12,397 nucleotides of DNA from JAYZVT01 sp050248375 (GTDB lineage Bacteria; Pseudomonadota; Alphaproteobacteria; Rhizobiales; Methyloligellaceae). The stretch covers positions 1-12,397 of the forward strand of contig JBFWSL010000081.1 in assembly GCA_050248375.1 (NCBI GenBank), in the 5' to 3' direction. A program made the translations under genes and the position numbers. The notes beneath the pieces are model-generated. The model did no database searches, was not told the DNA's origin, and worked only from the letters and a program-made list of their open reading frames with translations. Shown piece by piece: positions 6,771 through 12,397 of the stretch (positions within the stretch are counted from its first letter, which is position 1; each line of letters starts with the position of its first letter).

Positions 6771-8090
6771 TCACGGCCGCAGCCTGTCGAGAAGTCCATA
6801 GAAAAGCATGACCGCCTGCTTCGCCGGCATGCGCAGCGAGTGGAACGGTATGCGGGGAAACGGCAGGGAGGCGAGCGCCACCGGCTTCATCGGCCCGCCG
6901 CAAGCCGCCTCCGCCAGCATGCGGCCGAGATAGGTGGCGAAGGCGACGCCACGGCCGTTGTAGCCCATGGCGTAGTGCACGCCGGGCTCCAGCGTTCCGA
7001 TGCGCGGCAGGCCGTCGAGGGTCACAGCCACCCGGCCCGACCACCGGTACTGCGCCCGCGCGTCCCCGAGCTGGGGATAGATCGCCGCCGCGTCGCGCAT
7101 GAGCCGGTCGTAGACCCTCGCCGGCGAACCTGCTCCCGCCCCCCCGCGCCCGCCGAACAGCAGCCTCCCGTCCGGCGTCGTCCGGTAGTAGTTGGTCAGC
7201 CGCTTGGCGTCCGTGGCCAGTTCTCCGCCCGGCAGGATGGTCTGCAGCACATCCCGGGGCAGCGGTCCGGTGGCGACGATGGACGATACCACCGGAACGA
7301 TGCGCCGTTTCAGCCGCCGGCCCGCTCCCGCCATGTCGCTGTAGCCGTTGGTGGCGAGGATCAGCGTCCGGCAGCGCAGTTCGCCTCCCGGCGTGGCCAC
7401 CTTCAGCGCCCCTCCGGACCGGCGCCAAGACAGCACCGGGCTGCCGCCGAACACCGGCACGCCCCGCATTGTCAGCGCCCGGGCGAGTCCGATGCAGTAT
7501 TTCAGCGGGTGGATGCCGCCGCCCCTGGGCTCGAAATAGGCGCCCGCGTAGTAGTCCGTGCCCAGCCGAAGCCCGGCTTCGCCCGCCGTAAGGACGCGAG
7601 GTGCGGCATCGCCGGCGCGGTCCTCCAGCCAGCGGATATCCGCCTCGAAACGCTCCTGATTCAGTCCCCTGTCAAAAGGCGTCAGATGGCCCGAGCGAGC
7701 GAAGCCGCAGTCTATGCCGGCCTCCCGAACCATCGCTTCCAGGGTATTCACCGCCCCGTGCACGGCGCGGTAGAGCTCCAGCGCGCCATCGACGCCGAAC
7801 CTGCGCTCCAGTTCCGGAAAGGTCGCCTTCATCCGCGGCACGACCATGCCGCCATTGCGTCCGCTCGCGCCCCAGCCCGGCTGGCGCGCATCGAGAACGG
7901 CGCAAGTCCGTCCCTGCTGCCTGAGATGCCAGGCCGCCGACAGGCCGGTGAAGCCGGCGCCGATTATGGCGGTATCCCATTCCCCCGCGCCCGGATAAGC
8001 GGCCCAGGGCGGAAAGTCGCCCGCCGTCGCGGCCCAGTAGGACGGCGCGCCCGCCTCGACCGGTTCCGTTCGCGGACCGCCGCCTGTCAT
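6771..8090 (-). CDS. FAD-dependent amine/amino acid oxidoreductase (DAO family, PuuB/OrdL-like)
   Basis: This flavoprotein of 439 residues belongs to the D-amino-acid oxidase fold group, which oxidises the C-N bond of primary or secondary amines (glycine, sarcosine, gamma-glutamylputrescine), usually releasing an aldehyde or keto acid, an amine, and reduced acceptor or H2O2. The Rossmann motif GAGFTG is at 44-49, with Asp67 ending the second strand for the FAD ribose, then GWGASGRNGG (72-81), typical of gamma-glutamylputrescine-oxidase-like members. The C-terminal part has WSGRVAVTLDGLPRIG and GYNGRGVAFATYLGRMLAE, the second FAD-contact region. No signal peptide is visible, so it is cytoplasmic. 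It starts 21 bp after the hydantoinase stop and is almost certainly co-transcribed with it; its ribosome site is weak, suggesting dependence on translation from upstream. The substrate is inferred only as an N-substituted amino acid or amine. Confidence 0.92.
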   Translation of the reverse strand: MTGGGPRTEPVEAGAPSYWAATAGDFPPWAAYPGAGEWDTAIIGAGFTGLSAAWHLRQQGRTCAVLDARQPGWGASGRNGGMVVPRMKATFPELERRFGVDGALELYRAVHGAVNTLEAMVREAGIDCGFARSGHLTPFDRGLNQERFEADIRWLEDRAGDAAPRVLTAGEAGLRLGTDYYAGAYFEPRGGGIHPLKYCIGLARALTMRGVPVFGGSPVLSWRRSGGALKVATPGGELRCRTLILATNGYSDMAGAGRRLKRRIVPVVSSIVATGPLPRDVLQTILPGGELATDAKRLTNYYRTTPDGRLLFGGRGGAGAGSPARVYDRLMRDAAAIYPQLGDARAQYRWSGRVAVTLDGLPRIGTLEPGVHYAMGYNGRGVAFATYLGRMLAEAACGGPMKPVALASLPFPRIPFHSLRMPAKQAVMLFYGLLDRLRP

Positions 8091-8111
8091 GGAGCCGCCG
8101 GACCGGGGGAA

Positions 8112-11100
8112 CTAGGCCTGCACGGCCTGGCGCCCGCCCGTCTCGCCCTCATAGCCGTACTGCTCCCTCGCCTGCTCCGGCGTGATATAGCCGAAGGCGA
8201 TGTCGCGGCGGATAAGCTCGGGGTCGCGTTCGCGAGGATCGCCGAGACCGCCGCCGCCGGGGATTTCGCAGCGGACCATGCCGCCCGGAGGCACGCTCTC
8301 GTCACCGCCGCCATAAGCGGGCGTACCGTTGATGGTGAGCACGCCCTTCGGCCCGTCGCCGCCGCCGAGGATGCCGGGCACCGCATGGAAGAACCGCCCG
8401 CCGCGGAAACCGACCAGCAGCGGCCCATCGGGACCCAGGTCGCCGTCGAGCACCTCGACCTCGAAGATCTGGCCCAGGCCGCCGCGGAACCGGCCCGGAC
8501 CCGCCGAACCCTGCCAGAGCTGGCGGCACCTGACGATGAGCGGCACCTCGCTCTCCAGCACTTCCGCCGGGGAATTGCCGATGTTCACCGGGAAGGTGAG
8601 ACAGGAAACGCCGTCGCGGTCGGCGCGCGCGCCAAGCCCCCCGCTGGCCGAGTTGAGCGGCGCGAACTTGGTGCCGTCCTTGCGCGTGCCGAAGATGTAC
8701 TGCGCCCATAGCGGGGTGGCGCCGGACGGCGCGACGATGCGGTCCGGCACCGCGTTGGCCATGGCCGTGAACACCATCTCGGGCAGGAAATTGCCGATGC
8801 TGGTGCGCGCGAACACCGGCGCGGGGAAGCGCGCGTTGGCGACCGTGCCCTCCTCCGCCACGATGCTGATCGGGGACAGCGTGCCCTCGTTGCAGCCGAG
8901 CGGCAGCCGCAGCAGGGCGCTCACCGCGAAATTGGTGTAGCCCCGCGTGTAGGTGATGGTGCAGTTCACGGCGCGCTTCACCTGCGGCGACGAGCCGGAG
9001 AAGTCCACCGTCAGCGACTTGTCCTTGACGGTGACGGCGACCTTGAGGACGACCTCCTGCCCGTCGAACTTCGCGATCGGCGCCTGGTGGCGATAGACGC
9101 CGTTGGGAATCTTGCCGATTTCCGCCTCGGTCAGGCGGCGGCTACGTTCGATGATCTCGTCGGCGAGCGGCTGGAAGGTCTTCCACCCCCGCTCGACGCA
9201 CAGCTCGCGCAGGCGCTCGCAGCCCACATAGTTGGCCGACATCTGCGCCCGCAGGTCGCCCTGCACCGTCTCCGGCAGGCGGACATTGGCCGCGATGAAG
9301 GCGAACACGTCCGGGTTGGGCTTGCCCTCCACCATGATCTTGCAGACCGGGATGCGCAGGCCTTCCTCGTAGTTGTCGCGGCTCTCCGTGGTGGAGCGGC
9401 GGCCGCCGATATCCACGTGATGCGCCGCGCAGGCCGCGTAGCCGATGAGGTTGTTCTCGTGGAAGGCCGGCGTGATGGTGAAAATGTCGTTGTGGTGCCC
9501 GCTGCCATGCCACGGGTTGTTGCCGATCAGAACGTCGCCGGGCTTCAGGTCCTTCGGCGAGATCTGCTCGAGCATATGCGGCAGCATGGCCGAGCAGCCG
9601 CCCGCGATGCCCGGCGTGCTGTCGCTCGACTGCGCCAGCAGCCTGCCTTCCGCGTCGAATATGGCGCAGGCATAGTCCTTCACGTCGCGCACGACGGTGG
9701 AGAAGGAGGTGCGCACCAGCGCAGCGGAAAGCTCGTCCACCGACGAGACCAGGCGCCGCCACAGCATCTCCAGCAGGGCCGGATCGAACTCCTCCCTCGC
9801 TTCCGCGCCGGCCGAGGCCTCCTTGGCCACCTGGCCCATGGTGACGACCAGGGTACCGTGGCCGTCCACCGTGAGGCTGTCGGCGCTGCCCACGATGGTG
9901 GTCGATTCCGCTTCCTCGATGATGGCCGGCCCCTTGATCTGCACGCCCGGAACCAGGTCGCCGCGGCGGTAGACCTTGTGGGGCACCATTTTCTGGCTGA
10001 CCGCGCAGAACGCCTCCCGTTCGGTGAAGGACGGCTTGCTGCCGGCGTCGGGCGCGGGCCAGGTGTCCTTGAACTTGCGCCCCTCCGCGACCGCGGTCAC
10101 CCGCAGATTGATGATCTCCAGCTCCAGCTCGTCGAACACCCGGCCATAGAGAAGGATATAGGCCTCGTTGAACGACTCGCGCAGGCTCTGCGCGCTCACC
10201 TTGCCTTCCGGCACGGGGATCGTCACCTCGTAGCCCTGGCCCACATAGCGCATGTCGGCGAAGCGGGCGTATTTGACACCCTTGCGGTCGATGCTGCGCG
10301 GCAGCGCCGCGGCCGAGTCCGTCTCCAATGTCCGGTATTCCCGCTCGATGGTGTCGAAATCGGCCAGCGAGAGCACCGTGCGGTGGGTCTGCACCTTGTC
10401 GGCGGTCACCGGCGCCACCAGCATGCCGAAGGCGGAAGCCACGCCCGCGCGCGGCGGCACGATCACCGTCTTCGCCCCGATGCGGCGCGCCAGGTCGGTC
10501 GCATGCACGGGCCCCGCGCCGCCGAAGGCGACGACCGCGCAGGACGCCGGATCGTAGCCCTTCTCCGCCACGTAGACCTTGGAGGCGCTGGCCATGTTCT
10601 CGTTGACGACGCTGTGGATGCCCCAGGCCGCCTCGGTCACCGACAGCTTGAGCGGACGCGCCAGCGCCATCTCGATAGCCGACTCCGCCGCCGCCTTGTC
10701 GAGGCCCATCTTGGCCCCGAGAAAATAATCCGGGTTGAGATAGCCGAGCACCAGGTCGGCGTCGGACACGGTCGGCTGCACGCCGCCCCGCCCGTAACAG
10801 GCCGGTCCCGGACTGGAGGAGGCGCTTTCCGGGCCCACTTCCAGCGTGCCCTTCACGCTCACCTTGGCGATGCTGCCTCCGCCCGCGCCGATCTCCATCA
10901 GGTCGATGATCGGAATGCGCACCGGCAGGCCGCTGCCGCGCTTGAAGCGGTGCACGCGATCCACCTCGATCTCGTTGGTGCGGGCGATCCTGCCGTCCTT
11001 CACCACGCACATCTTCGCGGTCGTGCCGCCCATGTCGAAGGCGAGGACCATCTTGTGACCGGTCAGCTCCGCGTAATGCGCCGCGGCGATAACGCCCGCG

Positions 11101-11894
11101 GCCGGTCCGGACTCGATGATCTGCACGGGAAAATCGCGCGCGGCTTCGGCGGAGTTGAGGCCGCCGCTCGACTGCATCAGCAGCAGTTCGCCCTTGAAGT
11201 CGAGATCGTCGAGCCGGCTTTCCAAGCGCCTGAGATAGCGCGACACCACCGGCTTGGCGTAGGCGTTGACGGCCGTGGTGCTGGAGCGTTCGTACTCCTT
11301 CATCTCCCGCAGCACCTCGTGCGACAGGCTGACAGGGATGTCCGGCGCGATGCGCGCGATCACCTTGCCGATCCGCACCTCATGCTCGGGATTGGAGTAG
11401 GAGTGCAGCAGGCACACGGCGATGGACTGCACGCCCTGCTCCAGCAGTTGCCGCACCGCCTTCTCGACGGAGAGCTCGTCCAGCGGCTTCAGCACCTTGC
11501 CCGACACGTGGATGCGCTCGTCCACCTCCATGCGCAGCGGCCGGGGAACCAGCGGCTCCGGAAAGGTGATCTGCAGATCGACTCCGTCATAGCGCTTCTC
11601 GCGCCCGATCTCGAGAACGTCGCGGAAGCCCCTGGTGGTGATGAGGCCGGTCTTGGCGCCCTTGCGCTCGATGACCGAGTTGATGACCAGCGTGGTGCCG
11701 TGCACCAGCATGTCGGTGCCGGAGATGCAGCCCGTGGCCGCCTCCTGCAGCCCGCGCAGCCCGGTCTCGATGGCCTCGGACGGGTCGGTCGAGGTGGTGA
11801 GAACCTTCTGGATCTCCACCTGTCCCGTCTCGTCATTGATCATGAGAAGGTCGGTGAAGGTTCCGCCGATATCACAACCGATACCCCAAGCCAT
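8112..11894 (-). CDS. Fused hydantoinase/5-oxoprolinase family protein (HyuA-HyuB)
   Basis: This cytoplasmic, ATP-dependent enzyme has the HyuA and HyuB halves fused in 1260 residues, the size of 5-oxoprolinases. Members hydrolyse lactam or hydantoin rings (5-oxoproline, N-methylhydantoin); related proteins carboxylate ketones such as acetone and acetophenone. The HyuA half (1 to about 690) carries the ASKHA-type phosphate loops DIGGTFTD (8-15) and DMGGTTAK (287-294), then GAGGGSIA (336-343) and FGGAGP (457-462). The HyuB half (about 702-1225) begins FDPALLEMLWRRL and has GNNPWHGSGHHND (791-803), HHVDIGG (825-831) and PGGGGLGDP (1212-1220). The start is firm: GGAGGAG lies 5 nt before ATG 11894. 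The first metal-loop motif reads NNP, where many relatives have NDP. It heads the operon with the amine oxidase and is divergent from a tricarballylate-dehydrogenase-like gene, with a shared operator between them. The family is certain, the substrate is not. Confidence 0.95.
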   Translation of the reverse strand: MAWGIGCDIGGTFTDLLMINDETGQVEIQKVLTTSTDPSEAIETGLRGLQEAATGCISGTDMLVHGTTLVINSVIERKGAKTGLITTRGFRDVLEIGREKRYDGVDLQITFPEPLVPRPLRMEVDERIHVSGKVLKPLDELSVEKAVRQLLEQGVQSIAVCLLHSYSNPEHEVRIGKVIARIAPDIPVSLSHEVLREMKEYERSSTTAVNAYAKPVVSRYLRRLESRLDDLDFKGELLLMQSSGGLNSAEAARDFPVQIIESGPAAGVIAAAHYAELTGHKMVLAFDMGGTTAKMCVVKDGRIARTNEIEVDRVHRFKRGSGLPVRIPIIDLMEIGAGGGSIAKVSVKGTLEVGPESASSSPGPACYGRGGVQPTVSDADLVLGYLNPDYFLGAKMGLDKAAAESAIEMALARPLKLSVTEAAWGIHSVVNENMASASKVYVAEKGYDPASCAVVAFGGAGPVHATDLARRIGAKTVIVPPRAGVASAFGMLVAPVTADKVQTHRTVLSLADFDTIEREYRTLETDSAAALPRSIDRKGVKYARFADMRYVGQGYEVTIPVPEGKVSAQSLRESFNEAYILLYGRVFDELELEIINLRVTAVAEGRKFKDTWPAPDAGSKPSFTEREAFCAVSQKMVPHKVYRRGDLVPGVQIKGPAIIEEAESTTIVGSADSLTVDGHGTLVVTMGQVAKEASAGAEAREEFDPALLEMLWRRLVSSVDELSAALVRTSFSTVVRDVKDYACAIFDAEGRLLAQSSDSTPGIAGGCSAMLPHMLEQISPKDLKPGDVLIGNNPWHGSGHHNDIFTITPAFHENNLIGYAACAAHHVDIGGRRSTTESRDNYEEGLRIPVCKIMVEGKPNPDVFAFIAANVRLPETVQGDLRAQMSANYVGCERLRELCVERGWKTFQPLADEIIERSRRLTEAEIGKIPNGVYRHQAPIAKFDGQEVVLKVAVTVKDKSLTVDFSGSSPQVKRAVNCTITYTRGYTNFAVSALLRLPLGCNEGTLSPISIVAEEGTVANARFPAPVFARTSIGNFLPEMVFTAMANAVPDRIVAPSGATPLWAQYIFGTRKDGTKFAPLNSASGGLGARADRDGVSCLTFPVNIGNSPAEVLESEVPLIVRCRQLWQGSAGPGRFRGGLGQIFEVEVLDGDLGPDGPLLVGFRGGRFFHAVPGILGGGDGPKGVLTINGTPAYGGGDESVPPGGMVRCEIPGGGGLGDPRERDPELIRRDIAFGYITPEQAREQYGYEGETGGRQAVQA

Positions 11895-11956
11895 TGCACT
11901 CCTCCGGCTGAAATTCTGCTGACGCTGCTGGGCCCGAGTGGCCGTGTCGAGTTGGA

Positions 11957-11985
11957 TTGCCGTTCCGTGAATTTATGTATACAAT
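11957..11985 (+). promoter_or_regulatory. Candidate promoter for the tricarballylate-dehydrogenase-like gene
   Basis: TTGCCG (11957-11962; 4 of 6) and TACAAT (11980-11985; 5 of 6), spaced exactly 17 bp, point rightward. The -10 overlaps the operator core TGTATACA. The predicted start of transcription, near 11992, would leave a leader of about 70 nt before ATG 12062. Confidence 0.6.
11975..11984. promoter_or_regulatory. Shared GntR-type operator between divergent promoters
   Basis: ATGTATACAA matches the consensus TTGTATACAA at 9 of 10 positions and contains the perfect 8-bp palindrome TGTATACA (11976-11983). It overlaps the rightward -10 (11980-11985) and touches the leftward -10 (11989-11984), so one bound dimer could control both the hydantoinase/oxidase operon and the flavoprotein gene. 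Binding by the GntR/FCD protein encoded at 6057-6764 is inferred from recurrence of the motif, not shown. Confidence 0.65.
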
Positions 11986-12011
11986 AGTATTCATTCGCCG
12001 TCGGCTGTCAA
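11984..12011 (-). promoter_or_regulatory. Candidate promoter for the hydantoinase-amine oxidase operon
   Basis: On the minus strand a perfect -35 box TTGACA (12011-12006) is followed after 16 bp by TACTAT (11989-11984; 4 of 6). Transcription would begin near 11977, about 80 nt before the hydantoinase ATG, right inside the operator palindrome. It is back to back and interleaved with the rightward promoter at 11957-11985. Confidence 0.6.
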
Positions 12012-12061
12012 TGTCCGACCGGCGCCAACGCCAATTTTCACCCCACGGGCCCCACTGGTTG

Positions 12062-12397
12062 ATGATGACGAACGGCGACGCAGAAACGTTCGATGTCCTC
12101 GTCATCGGCGGTGGAAATGCGGCGCTCTCGGCCGCCATCACCGCGGCCGCGCGCGGCGCCAGGGTACTCCTCGTGGAAGCGGCGCCGAAATTCTACCGTG
12201 GCGGCAACACCCGGCATACGCGCAACTTCCGCTTCGCCCACGAAGGCTCCAGCGGCACCGTCACGGGCCCCTACGGGCATGACGAGTACTGGACCGACCT
12301 GGAACGTGTCACGGAGGGCAATACGGACGAGGTACTTGCCCATCTGACCATCGAGAAGTCGCGCGAATTGTGGGATTTCCTCACCTCCAGCGGCGTG
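12062..12397 (+). CDS. tcuA: FAD-dependent tricarballylate dehydrogenase-like protein, N-terminal part (runs off window)
   Basis: This is the first 112 codons of a flavoprotein of the fumarate-reductase/succinate-dehydrogenase group; the frame is open to the right edge. It begins with the Rossmann fold FDVLVIGGGNAALSAAITAA (residues 10-29; GGGNAA near 16-21), then an acidic residue ending the second strand in LLVEAAPKFYRGGNTRHTRN. The combination VIGGGNAAL with YRGGN-x-RHTRNFR is characteristic of TcuA, which oxidises tricarballylate to cis-aconitate and passes electrons to TcuB. I take ATG 12062 (followed by a second ATG) because family N-termini start shortly before the Rossmann fold. An in-frame ATG at 12011 would add 17 residues. 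Neither has a clear ribosome site. The gene is divergent from the hydantoinase and shares its operator. The symbol reflects similarity; the true substrate may be a different polycarboxylate. Confidence 0.85.
   Translation, partial: MMTNGDAETFDVLVIGGGNAALSAAITAAARGARVLLVEAAPKFYRGGNTRHTRNFRFAHEGSSGTVTGPYGHDEYWTDLERVTEGNTDEVLAHLTIEKSRELWDFLTSSGV

Noticed and set aside
6840..8711. Plus-strand open frame of 623 codons
   Set aside because: It runs antisense across the amine oxidase and into the hydantoinase; it ignores real gene boundaries and has no recognisable motif.
9087..11987. Plus-strand open frame of 966 codons
   Set aside because: It is antisense to the hydantoinase gene, which has clear motifs and a strong ribosome site. 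The frame is open because of GC-rich third positions; its translation is low-complexity, rich in His, Arg, Asp and Gly, with no domain I recognise.

Overview
The window looks like a chromosomal segment of a high-GC alphaproteobacterium, most likely a member of the Hyphomicrobiales (Mesorhizobium, Aminobacter or a relative). The evidence is GC-rich coding sequence, a two-palindrome intergenic element resembling the RIME1 repeats of rhizobia at 613-723, and a catabolic gene set typical of soil bacteria. This placement is inference; there is no rRNA or tRNA here to fix it.

Layout. The left edge (1-602, plus strand) is the catalytic end of a sensor histidine kinase, followed by the palindromic repeat and a clean intrinsic terminator (768-794) that closes the leftward operon. 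Positions 824-4064 (minus strand) hold a complete TAXI-type TRAP transporter in the transcription order fused 4TM-12TM permease, a 68-residue two-helix membrane protein that overlaps the permease stop by ATGA, then the TAXI binding protein. Positions 4309-5733 (minus) encode an aldehyde dehydrogenase, divergent from a GntR/FCD regulator at 6057-6764 (plus). Positions 6771-11894 (minus) hold a fused ATP-dependent hydantoinase/5-oxoprolinase-like enzyme (HyuA-HyuB, 1260 aa) followed 21 bp later by a DAO-family FAD amine oxidase. The right edge (12062-12397, plus) is the beginning of a tricarballylate-dehydrogenase-like flavoprotein, divergent from the hydantoinase.

How the parts fit. Three separate control regions (4214-4234, 5858-5867, 11975-11984) carry near-copies of one palindrome, TTGTATACAA. 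Each overlaps a candidate -10 box. They stand before the transporter operon, before the aldehyde dehydrogenase (divergent from the regulator), and between the hydantoinase and the tricarballylate-type dehydrogenase. The natural reading is a single regulon under the local GntR/FCD regulator. It would import an anionic compound, act on it with an ATP-dependent hydantoinase-type enzyme (ring opening, or possibly carboxylation), cleave a C-N bond with the amine oxidase, oxidise the resulting aldehyde, and dehydrogenate a polycarboxylate. The substrate cannot be read from the sequence. I do not recognise this combination as a described pathway, and it is the most interesting content of the window.
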